Shown: one piece after another, positions 12,653-24,833 of the stretch
Position numbering within the stretch: position 1 is the stretch's first letter
Layout of the letters: each line of letters opens with the position of its first letter
NCBI GenBank assembly: GCA_021613335.1
Contig: JAJTWR010000287.1
Span: forward strand, 863,501 to 927,500
Length of the DNA: 64,000 nucleotides
Direction: 5' to 3'
Source: Whitmania pigra
Taxonomy: Eukaryota; Annelida; Clitellata; Hirudinida; Haemopidae
Made by a program: the position numbers and the translations under genes
The notes under the pieces: model-generated
What the model saw: the letters and a program-made list of their open reading frames with translations, nothing else
Told to the model about the DNA's origin: nothing
The model's database searches: none

Positions 12653-15600
12653 CGATCCCCAAAACTTCTTTCTCTCTCTCTCTCTCTCTCTTCCTACCTT
12701 TAATTTATAATTAAATTAATATCACGAGAATGTGGATTAATTTTTAAATTTGTAGATCTTCAAAGACTCTTGCATTTGGACAGCAGATTGTAAATCTAAA
12801 TTTGTAAATCCCCTCCTTCCCTCCCATCTTTGGCTCAATATAACTACTAATTTATCTCTTAACTTGTTCAGAGGGAATTCCATTGAAGCGAAGTCCATCC
12901 ATTTTCAATCTTGAGTAGTGATTAGGTTTTTGAGAAACTTGATGCTATTCACCCAAGTGCTTTTATGCCTTCTTGACGACCTGATCTTAAAAGTGTTCTT
13001 TGGTCTACAAATCTCATGCCGAGTCAAGCCAGCCTTCACCTGCAAAAACTGTTTATGATATGATGTCGCATCTGAATTGACCCTGTTGCCAGATGTAGTA
13101 AGTTCAGAGGACCGAAGCAGATTAACAATTGGATAATCATGTTTGCTAAGTTACACTCAGTTATTATTTTTGTATCATCTGATAATGTTGATTCAACCAG
13201 TGTTTTGTACATAAAACAATCGATTGATTTGAATGACCATACTTGTTGTTGGTTATGTGCGTTTTGACATCGTGGTGTACCTAATAATTTCCTCGACTTG
13301 AACTTGATTGTTGACTCCGTTGGCATTTGTTTGAGGCATGCTCCCGAGTCGGTCCGAGATGTTGCTTTGTTTGTTCTCTTGTTTGTCTGTTTGTTTGTTT
13401 GTTTTTAATGACAGTTTCATTGTTGCAAACGCTTGGTCGAAAGTCTGTACGGAGCATCGCGAATGTCGTCTCGTTCTGAACATAATTAAGAGTTGGGGCC
13501 TTTAATTTAAAGTGGCTTGACTTTTGCTTTTGATGAATTTTTAGTGGAGATCTCTTACTCATGGCTCCTAGAGGTTTGTTGCCCTCTTTGTCGTACGTTT
13601 TGACAGGGGATGCGCAATGCATAATGGACGATCATCTTTCTACCTTGCTGTCCTCCTCGATCTATCATTACTTCGCTCTCCTGTTGTGGATGCTTATACT
13701 CATTGCTTAGGACTTGAGAGGCCCTGATCAACAGGGAGACTTTGTACATTTGCAAAGACAAACTTTACATCTAGACATTCATCAGCTAAGCCTGCAGAGT
13801 CATTCGCCGTCGGAGGAGGGGGTCCTTTGCCGGGAGCGCCCGATTCGTCTCTTGATATTTTTAGCAAACTTTGTCAGTTTTTATTTAGTATTACTGGTCC
13901 GTCGCTCGTTCGACTCTCTGCGGAGATTGGGGCACACGTTCCTAGGTGCTCTTCTGTTGAAAAGTCGTAGCAACATGTTTTCTGCGGCCGCTCGTTTAGG
14001 GCATCCGGCAGTCGATCGACTTAATTCTGCTACGAGACGGGAGACTTAGAATGTTAGTCCAAGGATGGTTTCCAATCAAAAGGTAATCAGATATTCATTT
14101 TGTGTCCTTCCATCTGTTGTGCTTTCTTTTGTTTCTTGCTCAAATCTTGCGTGTGCTCTTCCACTCGGTCATCGCTGACTACGTTGTGTGTGTGTGTGTG
14201 TGCGTCCCATATCGGGGCAAAGTATTAACTGATGCGTGCCCATGGATCTTTGTGCTACTCGAGCTTTCTTGCTATTGAGGTTAACTTATTATTAAACACC
14301 TTCAGTTCCCTTTATTTTTATTGTTTTTATTTCTTTATTGTTATTTCTAATGTTTCGTGATTTCTAAAGCAGGCCGAGGCTGCTGAATGTCACATCGCAC
14401 TTGTCTGTTCGAAGTGCAGAGGACTGATGAAGCGTCGTTTTCAATGATTTGGAGACTGTACATATATATGATCCTTATCATTGTAATTCGACAGTAATGT
14501 GGTAATTTGTCGAAGAAATCTTGTAAAGCTTTTTTTTGAGGTTTTGTTGACTTTTAATGTCTCAGTTTTATAATTCCCCCTCTTTTTGATTGAAAGTATT
14601 GGTTGGCATTTTGCATGTGCTTAATCAATTGGATTGATTTTATTTTTATGATTTTATTTTATTCCAAGGCACGCCATTTGTTAATATCATTAGTGAATGT
14701 CCCGTGCATTTAATCTTGTTCAAGGTGGTGATACATCCTAGGGATGTGTACATACTTTGCTGAAAATTTATGTTCATCTTATTAAAATTATCCAATGGAA
14801 TTGTTGTAATATTTCTTACCAGCAGAAATTCTTGTTATTTATAAGTGGTAATTTTCTGGTTTATTTTCAGACTTTTCCCCTTAATTTATTATTACCATTA
14901 TTGTTATTATTACATGGTTTTGTAATCACGTGTAATCAAGCTGCAAAATTCTTTGAATTTCCATGTAAAATTAAGAAAAAATAATAAGCTTGTGACTGAA
15001 ATGTTCTAGAAGGGGTGATACTTTTAAAATCGTGTCAAATAGGATTCAATGATTGATTTTATCATAACTTGTGATTCTTTGTTAATGTCCCTGAACTTGT
15101 GACTGCTGTGAGAATTCATTACTTGGCATCTAAATCTCTATCTTGAAACTGTTGGTTCCGAAGATCGTCATCCGTCATCTCGTTACATTGATTTTGTGCA
15201 TTGAATGACATTTGTAGAAATCAATAGATTGGTCTTTTTACTTGATGTTATTTCATATATTTTCCTTGTTCTGTTTCTTTTATGAAAACAACAGCTCACC
15301 TGATGTCTTTGCACGGATATTGCAAATGATGATCGAAATGATGACATTCCAATAAGTCTCGGTCGAACCCCCACCGTTCCGAGACGGGGCAGTGGAATAG
15401 TTGATCTTCCTCCTATCACTTGCCCTTTTATTTCTGAACTTCTTAAGTGGTGTGTGGCGATGTCTGGGCGGGATCAGCAGTGCTTTTGCCTTTTTGGAAT
15501 TCCTGAGTTGGAGTTGGGTTTTCAGTGAGGAGCATTCTACTGAGCTGTCTTAGACCTATACTAGACATTCTTGAGTGACTCCCGGGCTATTTCGGGTTTT

Positions 15601-18254
15601 TGAGTCATAAGTTTCAAAATGCACGGATGCGTAATTTAATTTTTAGAGGACAAGTCGATTTCGCCGAAAGGGTTACCTTCCTGCACATGGCGGTAACGGC
15701 AACAGTCGTAACCCAGCCTACACTGCCGCCAGCGCCCTTGGGAAGGAGCGCTACATAAATGGCTACAAAAAGCGCCTCTGATGCTATGCATATGGCGCTA
15801 TATAAATGAAGTTATAATTATCATTGTGGTCTTTGAATTGAGAGTGCTTAATACTCATGTGCGTAGGTAGTCTACCTCTTTCTATGGGAGGCTAGTTACG
15901 ACAAGTTCAGCGTGGGAATCACATTGCTGAATAAGCCCTATCAATAACAAGCATCAACATCAAAAACACTAGGTATTAGTTGAAATTTTCAGGTGAAATG
16001 ATTGGCAACAATATATTTTGTTTTCAAAGTATAATCAGAGAAATAAGCACGCTAGATCAAAAATTGAAGTAGACCAAATATTTATTAAGCAGAACAACCT
16101 CATTTTGTAATCTAAAGAACTACTAAAACTCCAAATCAAATAGGATTACGCTGGATCTTTTCATTGAAGTTACAGGCAAAAAGTTAGGTAATTATGTAAA
16201 ATTATTCAGGATGAAGGCTTCAAGACAGATTCCTGCTGTCGATGATTATAATCCAAAGTGGACGCGATTTTAGGCAGATGTGGCACACTGAAAAAAAACT
16301 CGATCAACTATAAAGTGATTTTGAGCCAATATTTGATCATGAATGACACAGAAACTACTTCAAATGAACAATAAGCTAGTTTCGATAGAGGAAACAGCGC
16401 GTGACGAGATAAACAACCTCGCCTGAGTTCTTCTTCTAAACTGTATTGTTACTAGAAAAATATGAACTAAAGACTGCTGTCCTAATCATCAAGTTACGCC
16501 GAGGACATTACTAAAATGCCACTACTACTACAATGAAAGCTTGTCAACCCAAACTCATTCTAGAACTCTTGTTCTGATATCGTGACTAAATCTTGCAACA
16601 GAATTAAGTAGCAACTCGTTATTGCTCGCTCGCTCATTTTTGAAACATTTAATTATATGTTAAATTTCTGCTCGTAGTAAATTTACTATGCTTAGTTACT
16701 TTGATGAGGCTTCAAATATTTCGGTGATGGATATTTTCGAATGGATCGAATTTTTGTTATGAAAAATAAAATATGATCAATAAAAAGCAAGATAATCAAT
16801 TAATATGTGGCAAATTTAGGAGCCAACCAACGGCAGCGCTCAGGTACAAAGGCTAAGCAAATACAGGCATAGGTGTGTGGCTTCGTGCCAAAGTATTTAG
16901 CCTATTAATATTTTAAACTATTTTTACTTTCTTATTTTGACACTCTCTCAACTATTTAGTGTATTAACATAAATTAAATCAGTCGGTAATTCTGATTTAT
17001 CATCTATAAAATTATAAATAACTTCAAATTTAACAATAAGAAGAAAAAAATTAATATAACAAGGAAAAATATTAGTTGTCATTAAGTTGAGTTGGGAAAA
17101 ATCAATTCCATAGAAATTCAAAATTAATCTGATCGTCAGCAAGGGGTGTTTTTCTGTGAGAGCAGTGGATCGCTCTGTGCACGGAGGTCCTTTCAGCTCT
17201 TCCATGTGGCAGGCAAGCTCTTGCACAAATTGATAGGATGAACTTTTTTGCTTCTCGGCAAAATTTAGGAGGGCCTCCCAAATCACGTCCCTTCCCCCGC
17301 GGTTGTTCCAATCTAATTAATGACCACAAAATTTAAGAAAATCACTGTAATTTTTTTATTTTTGAAAATGTCAAACAACTTCGACAACCCGAGTGCTTGC
17401 AGGCTTGGCTCGAAAAGAGTAATTAGTTTTTTTTTCTTATGACAAACAAATGAATTAAGCTCTAAGAATGCAAGATTCACATAGTACGCGGAAATTGTAA
17501 TTAGTTTATGTAATAATCGACTTATAAGTGCCCAGATAGTCATGATTATAATTATCAAAAATTAATATCTTAATTTATTATTACCCTCAAAATGATCAAT
17601 TCTATAATATCTTATCTTATCTTACGAAAGTATGAACAGACGTCGGAAATGGCTTCACAGAACTTGATAACAATAAAAAAATGTCGTGAAATATGAACTT
17701 TACTTGATCTAATTAGGAAGACGTGATAATTTGCTCTTAATAAGCATTCTTTAAATTATGTTTATATAATCATTCAGAATAGTTACGCAAGATGCTTCTA
17801 AACTTTCCACAATTAAAGTAGATGCTACAAATTTAAAATGAATTTTTTGAGTGCTCACTTTTTATTTCAAGAGAGTGGCATTTGTATGCAAATTAGCTTA
17901 AAGGCATTTATGGATAATCAGCGGGGCGTGGACAAGGTGTGCAAGTCGGTTCTTTATCACGTTACTTTTCTAGTTCTTTATTTGACAAAACTTTTAACTC
18001 GTTTTATTTATTAACAAAACTTATTTTATTCGATGATCCCTAACATAAGAAAATGTTCCTTGAGCCTGCTGAAGGAATTTAAAAACTGCAATTGCCTTGG
18101 TCAGCGTGCATCGCGCGCGACTTAGGTTCTGGAGGCGTGAATGCGCTCGGCGAGATAGTGACATGGTCACATCTCGAGCATTGATCACGAGTTACTGTTT
18201 GATTGTTGTAGTGGTTTATTTTTTTATTCTGCCCTAAGTAACGTTTCGTTTTTC
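12653..18254. other. CBP 3' UTR and intergenic flank
   Basis: No convincing coding exon was found. A (CT)n tract sits at 12669-12692, just after the CBP stop, and a (TG)n run at about 14184-14202. Several A/T-rich stretches contain AATAAA-like hexamers, for example near 16760-16790, but the real poly(A) site cannot be chosen. Open frames at 13036-13761 and 16948-17329 have no recognisable domain, Met context or splice partner. One SINE lies at 15680-15826. Confidence 0.5.
15680..15826 (+). repeat. tRNA-derived SINE (family A), head partly deleted
   Basis: This is a plus-orientation copy of the family at 5532-5719. It shares GGCAACAGTCGTAA, then AGCGCCCTTGGGAAGGAGCG, and the 3' end TATAAATGAAGTTATAAT. 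The segment holding the B box is missing, since the sequence runs from the post-A-box region straight to the body. It is probably a dead copy. Confidence 0.7.
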
Positions 18255-20718
18255 ATGGAAATGAATGTTAAGATTTTGTTTAAACTGTTAGCTATAGCCA
18301 TCGCTGCTGAGATATTTTACGTTTGCACGAAATACAATCTGTGGGAGCTCTACATACAGTACCCTAACTTCTGCACCACATTCCTCAACGATCCCAAGAA
18401 TTGCACGTTGGATTATGGAGAGTTCAGTACCTCATTTCTAGAACGTTATGAACAATTCTGCGAGACACATTTTGTCTCTGAGAATCGCATCCTTTCACTA
18501 GCTCCCTGTCCGTGCGTTCCAGGCAAGCTTACTTACTTATTTTGGCACACTCTTACTGATGAGCGTTATTTATCATATGCATCAACGTATTAATTATCCT
18601 TGCACAAATGTAGGACATGATATTCTCCAATGATGCACTTTAGTGGAATTCATCTCAATTTTAAGATTAATAATCTGACAATAATAAGAATTAAATAATA
18701 AGAATAATTAAATTAAGATTTAAGATAATCTTAAAATTGCTCAAGTTATCTGCCACATGCATGTAGAGCAAAGTGCCCTGGTCTCCATGGATCTAATATC
18801 CTGTCTTGATTATATTTTCTTCTTTAACAGTTAACTTAATTTTATAGTGTTATAGTTTGTTTTTGATGGATTGATCATAGCTACTGCAAAGGTTACCTAG
18901 ATTAAATTATTTCTAATTCATTAGTGGATTTCCAGTGATTAAAGCTAATCCATTCACATTCATCAGAAATACTGGAACAAATGAAAAACATAATAATGGT
19001 GTTAATGATGGCAATTATTAATGATTTAACATTAATTAATGATTAATTAATATTAGGCAGAATGTTTCACTTTTTGTTCGATTGTATGGATTGAAAAATC
19101 CATACGTAATTTGAGAACATTTTCAATTGATATTTTTTCATAGTATAATGAACAATGTACATTTGAAATATCATATACATATCAATTCACATGTAGATTG
19201 ACATTTGCAAATGATCTTTATTTATTTTATTTATTTAGCCAATTTTTTGAGTGCCTTTCGTATCCCAACAGAATGTGAAGGCACTTAATCGACCTACCCA
19301 TGATCGTGGCTGATCACGTTGTACATTGTTGTATTCAAAAATTTATATTTAAAAAATAGCATAAAAAATATCATGAGAGAAGAATGAGCCATTGTAATGT
19401 GTAACACATGTTGTAAAATTATATTTTGTATTTAAAAAAAATATTGTACAATGAACATTTTTGCCATTTACATGCATTGAAAATATGATTTTTATTTAAA
19501 ATATGAATAATTGTTCAACTATCTGAGAGTAATTCAATAATAACTTGTCATTAGCGTCTTGGTAAACATTTGGTAAATATCATTTCCAAAGACTGTGAAA
19601 AAATTTTTGTAGACAGCATAAGACACGACAATGAGGTAGAATCCATTTCGTACCGAGTCACCTCGAATGGAACTCACCAACCCGAGTCTTGCACGGCGAG
19701 GCAAACGGTGGCAATCATCATTCCTTACAGGGATAGGGACTCTCACCTCCATTCCCTCCTCCAGACACTCCATCCCATGCTGGAGAAACAGAATCTGGCC
19801 TACCAGATATTTGTCGTGGAGCAGGTTTTTGAGCGTCATTTAAAATATCGATTACTGCGCCTTTGATGAAATTGTTTGATGTTCTCAGGAGAGAAAATTA
19901 TTGCTGTACGTTGTTAACGGGCAAAGATTCAATCGTTTTGTAACTTGAAAAGTTTGAAAAGCTTGACTGAATTTCGAGATTAAATCGTGCATTTCCTGCT
20001 ACTTTATTTAAAGCCAGCTATTGTTATTGGACACAATCTCAAACATAAGACCATCAACATAAACCTGCACTCAACAAACATCAACTACATCATCCCACTG
20101 AAATCCAACAAACTCAAACTCATTGCTCTGAGTAAAAAATGACACTTGGGCCTTTACTACCATCATCACTAGCAAATTCTTGGACATTGGTGTTATTGTG
20201 ATGACGATTCTCTCTTTATGTTAATTTGTTTAGCATTGTGATCAAATTTTGGTGTGTCTGACATAAAATCTAAGCACAACTACTTCTTTATAATTTCATT
20301 TAATTGGCTTCAAATGTATTAGTCGGCCTTACCTCTGTCTCAATCATTAACTTTCATTTTTCTATTTCTGATCTATTTTAATTAAATGTACAACAAATCA
20401 ATTTCAGTTTTCAATGCCAAATATTCTCTAAAGTCCACAAAATATTGCTCCAGTGAACCTAATTCACTCCCTCTTAATTATAGATTAATGTTTGGCATTG
20501 TTATCAAGCTATTATTTATTTGGCATTAATATAGAGAATTTAGGGTTTAGATGATATCAGTATATTGGCAGATATTAATTTTAAACATTGCTCTTCTCAT
20601 CCTCATCAGTTAATAAGATAAGAAAGTTGGAAGATAAGAATAATAATTAAAACTGCATTTCCACAACTTTAATGTTTCATGGATAATAATTATTTTTATT
20701 ATTGTTTGCTATTATTTA

Positions 20719-20765
<47 letters not shown>

Positions 20766-20779
20766 TATTATTATTATTA

Positions 20780-20827
<48 letters not shown>

Positions 20828-23667
20828 TTATTTATATTATTAATAATTATATTGAAGTATTATAATATAATACAATTTTACAATAATTGGTAATAGGTAT
20901 TATCATGTATAATATTGTTGTGATTAAGTCTTTTGCAAGTTACTAGTTTCAAGTGCTTATCATTTGATTATTATTACATTTTTTAGTAATTTCATAAAAA
21001 GAAGCAATTTTGCATGTTTCTTTAAGCATCAAGTAACTCTTGTCAAGCGGCTTCAAGTAATTAAAAATTACTCATCAGTCATTTCATATATGCAAATATT
21101 TTAACGACAATGAAAATTGGTAAACATTGCCAGAAATGAATTTGACTCTTGAGATTCTCATAAAGTAGGGAATTGCCTCAAGTTTGTTGTTGACATTAAA
21201 GAGTTTATTAATAGTTTTACATGTCTGCCTTTGTGTTCTTCCTTTAAGTCGTGCGAATGCATTTGAGAAGTGATTTTAAGTTTTAGCAAACATTCTTTCC
21301 AGTTGAAAGATTTCATCTTTTATGATGCAAGCGACTAATTATTTAATTATTATTTGTTTAAAACTCATCCACGTTTGCTTTTGCTTTCACTAGCAATGAC
21401 TTTTTATTTGTCTCTGTTTCAACAATAGTAGCTAAATAATATTTTTCAAAGTGAGATTTTGTTCTTTTAAAATGTTCTCCATGTTCTCTTAAAGCTGTGT
21501 TTAATTATTCTACTTTGATGTTTGCATTCTATTAATTATTCATCATTTCCGTTGTTAATCACGACAAGTCCTTAAGCGTTCTTTAGATGGTAATTTGTTG
21601 CATCACTTTAACTTACTTTAGTCAGGGACTTAAATGGAAAATTACGTTGTCTTGGAAATGTCACTTTTGTTTTGTCCTCTCATTTGTTTGCCCTTTCTAT
21701 TGGACATTGATCACTCTCTTTCTATTTGCTTTGATGATTGTAATTACGATGAAAATTACTTTGATAAAACTTCTTTCATATTTCTTCAACTTTTAAATTG
21801 CTGATTGATTCCTTTTTTTATTATTCTAGAAAAAGCCAGACATCTTCAACAAAGCCGTGCTCATGAATGCAGGATTTCTAGAAGTTTCCAGAAACTTCAA
21901 AGAATTTGATTGCTTCATCTTCCACGACGTTGACATGATTCCACTTGACAAGAGAAATTTCTACGTCTGCCTCGACATGCCGAGACATTTGGGTGGCTTC
22001 GTTCAAATTTACGACTTCAAGTTCGTGTCAATTGTTGGAATGCACTTCAAACTTATTTATATTCATTCGCATTTAAATATGTCATGTGTGCTCTGAATCA
22101 TAACCCAAAGTTATGAATTGCAGTAATTAATGAGTTGATTACATTTTGATAATGCTCCTGGTAAATTGAATTAATGGTAGACCATTTTCATTGAATTGCA
22201 ATTTTATTAACTTTCAAGATTGCTTTACGAAGGGATCTTTGGAGGGGTAACGGCTTTCAAAAAAACTGACTTTGAATTGGTCAATGGCTATTCGAATCAA
22301 TATTATGGATGGGGAGGTGAAGATGATGACTTGCTGCAGAGGTAATGCAAGTCTAAGTTTAATCTGTTCTTAATTACTGATGGCTAAGAATTTTCTTGTA
22401 ATCTATTTTAAGTTTATTTTTCAAGTTTTATTTCATAGCTGTACTTTTCAAGTAAAAAGTCACATTTAACGATCAGATGATGTTGGTAGCATGTAATAAT
22501 GATTATGATAATAATATTATCACTGCTATTATTATTGTTATTATTATTATTATTAGTAGTAGTAGTAGTAGCCAAGATTTCCTACTGAGCTAGGAACAAG
22601 AATTTCTGATTTACGTGCCTGGAATAGATTTGACGTTGGTGGAGACATACAAGATTTGGAGATTCTTTAAGCAAAGCACTTGCAGGAGGCACAAACGAAT
22701 GTCACAGGGTTGAAGCCGGACAGACAATAATTTTAATAATTTGTAAATAGCAACTTTGCTAATTTCACAGTCCTTGGGCGATCCCTGACCTGTTTGAGGA
22801 CCTTAAACATCGTGGTGCAGTCTTATGTTGACTGTTTTTCGAGAAAGAGTTTTAGGGCTTAATAAAATGTTTCAAATAGTATTAACATTTAATAATTAAT
22901 ATATTAATAATTAATTGCTACTAACTTGAAGTCATATATTCGAATCACCTCAACCAAATATGATTGTAATAATAACAAATAGTTTTGTTTTTTGGCAGAG
23001 TAAAGGCATCAAAGATGATGGTGAATAGGTTTCCTCCCTCAGTATCTCGATATGCAATGATAATCCACGGGGCTGATTCTGGAAACCCAGGAAACAGTGA
23101 CAGGTATGAATGTAACCTTTATGCTACTTCTTTTTCTGTAACCTCTGCATCTGCTATAAATTTGGGGACTTTATAAAGTCTACATCTGTTTTAATTTTAA
23201 GGACTTTGTTGTACATCATTTATATAGTGCCACATTCATAGCACCAGAGGCTCTCTTGTATAGCGTTCTTTCCCAAGGGCACTTGTGGCAGTGCAGGCTG
23301 GGTTTCGAACACGACACGTTGCGACTGTGACCATTACATTACATTGCAGGAACGCAACCCAATCGGTATCCTGCATGATAAAAAATAAACTGACTTCATT
23401 TTAAGGACTTTGGGATTCCATCACAACCCAGAAAGATACAGAGTGGATGGTCTCAATTCTGTCAATTACACTTTAGAGGGTTTCGAAAAAGGAATAAGTT
23501 ACACCAAGATCTACATCTCCCTCCCAGAACCTCCGAGCACCCTGAAAACGTACAACAGGTCCGATTGGACGTCATCAGACCTCACTTCGATTTACCATTG
23601 GTCCATCCTCTTCACTCTCGTTGTCATACTCGCCCTCATTGTTATCTTTTATTCGAGCTCAAAATGA
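18255..23667 (+). CDS. Beta-1,4-galactosyltransferase family protein (six exons)
   Basis: Type II Golgi glycosyltransferase (GT7 family) that transfers a sugar from a UDP donor in beta-1,4 linkage to GlcNAc-type acceptors. The exact donor and acceptor cannot be told. Exons: 18255-18522, then 19592-19824 (or from 19555), 21830-22020, 22219-22341, 22999-23103, 23406-23667. This gives about 393 residues, normal for the family. It has an N-terminal signal anchor (residues ~5-23), CPC before the catalytic region, VAIIIPYRDRDSHL, the metal-binding FHDVDMIP (DxD motif), GWGGEDDD, and a conserved C-terminal RVDGLNSVNYTL. Sites such as NCT and NYT could be N-glycosylated. The ATG at 18255 opens the only frame leading into the anchor. 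Exon 1 seems to end at a GC donor (CAG|GCAAGC). The last residues form a second hydrophobic segment, unusual for this family. Confidence 0.9.
19236..19325 (-). repeat. SINE fragment (family B tail), in galactosyltransferase intron 1
   Basis: The motif AGCCAATTTTTTGAGTGCC followed by ACAGAATGTGAAGGCAC matches the tail of the longer element at 60566-60772. The tRNA-like head is absent here. Confidence 0.5.
20716..20830. repeat. (ATT)n microsatellite
   Basis: About 115 bases of ATT repeats with a few single-base slips, in the large intron 2 of the galactosyltransferase gene. A shorter (ATT)n/(AGT)n cluster lies at about 22515-22572 in a later intron. Confidence 0.9.
23209..23397 (-). repeat. 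tRNA-derived SINE (family A) with target-site duplication at a splice site
   Basis: Minus-orientation SINE with a B-box region (TGGGTTTCGAACACGACAC), the AAGGGCAC body and a TTTATATAGTGCCAC tail. It is flanked by the 15-base direct repeat ATTTTAAGGACTTTG at 23194-23208 and 23398-23412. The right copy contains the 3' splice site and first bases of the last galactosyltransferase exon. About 17 bases (ATAAAAAATAAACTGAC) between the SINE head and the right repeat are not accounted for. Confidence 0.8.
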
Positions 23668-24833
23668 ATCCCAGCTCTTTTGGGAAGTGTTCTATTTATA
23701 TTTTTTTATTTATTTGACGACTTAAGAATTCGAATTTGTCACATTCCACAAGGCATCATTCCAAAGTCTTATGGTCCAACGCAACGTTCGACCAAACTCA
23801 CTCGGTGCTGCAATCAAATTGTCTAACTATATCAGTATTACAGCTACTTCAAATTGCCTTTTACTCAACTCCTCCTGCTCGTATTAGATATTACTGATAG
23901 CATCACCAATGTTCAGATTTATATTTTTTCCTCACATTATCTTTTTGCTTCAATAACAAAAGTATTCGGTGCTTTAAGTCGTTATTCGGGTACAAGATGA
24001 ATAAAAAGAATAATGCTGATAAATATTTATTTTATTTCTAATATTTTTCTCCTGGGATCTGTAGACGCACGATGCACGGTGACGTCAGCACCACCATCAG
24101 CACAAGACAATCACACTCGAAACAAACAACCATCATCCACCAAGAAACACTTTGAGGCCTTAGGTGAGATGTCATCGAGGATAGCAATTTTGGGAGAGAG
24201 CATATGATTGGAAGCCAACATTGACACATGATAATGGTGCACAAAAAGAAACCGTCAGCTAAGAGTCCGAATCCAACAAATGCTACTCTCGGTTAGCAGA
24301 GATAAAAGATTTTCGTTATCACGTGAAGATTAAGTCCAGTGTTGTCGACCACGTTCGAAGCAGCAGTTTGCCACGTTCAGATGTTCAAACTACAAAGAAG
24401 AAGCTAACCAGGTTCACCAGCCCATATATTCTTCATTCCCACTGTGGTCATTTGGTTCGACCAAGCTGCCTGTTGCAAGATAACATCCAACAACCATCCT
24501 CTCAATTATTGGCTAATTATATATATATATATATAAAAAACGAAACGTCCTGATCTCCAAAAGAATGTTTAGAAATTAGCTACGAGAATCAATTCAATTA
24601 ATTTTTTTGACCCTTATGAAACCGGACGACCTTACAAAAAAGTATGCGAGCTATCGAGGATAACAAAACAGCGACTTTTGTAGAACCCATATCTAGATTA
24701 CAAGCACCAACGAAACAGGAATGAGGAAATTTCCACCAGCCAGACAAAAACAACCACACAACACTCCCAGAGATGCCGACGTGCCAAACAATCAGTCAAC
24801 GAGGGGCAGCCACTTTGTTTTAGCTATTATTGG
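23668..24833. other. Convergent intergenic region between galactosyltransferase and CNOT2
   Basis: Holds the 3' ends of two genes that face each other. A 64-codon frame at 24013-24207 starts with a hydrophobic stretch like a signal peptide, but has no other support. A short (AT)n run lies at 24517-24534. Nothing else is recognisable. Confidence 0.5.
24000..24005 (+). promoter_or_regulatory. Candidate poly(A) signal AATAAA for the galactosyltransferase gene
   Basis: AATAAA lies about 330 bases after the stop codon on the same strand and is followed by T-rich sequence. It is positional evidence only. Confidence 0.35.

Noticed and set aside
13036..13761. Several overlapping minus-strand frames in the CBP 3' flank
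   Set aside because: No recognisable motif or splice partner. They overlap likely 3' UTR.
16948..17329. Minus-strand frames ending near GRDVIWEALLNF
   Set aside because: They look like a relic of a repeat, but no second clear copy could be matched by eye. Not strong enough to list as an element.
24013..24207. Short frame with a signal-peptide-like start
   Set aside because: It begins inside the probable galactosyltransferase 3' end, right after its AATAAA. The hydrophobic start comes from AT-rich sequence and nothing else supports secretion.
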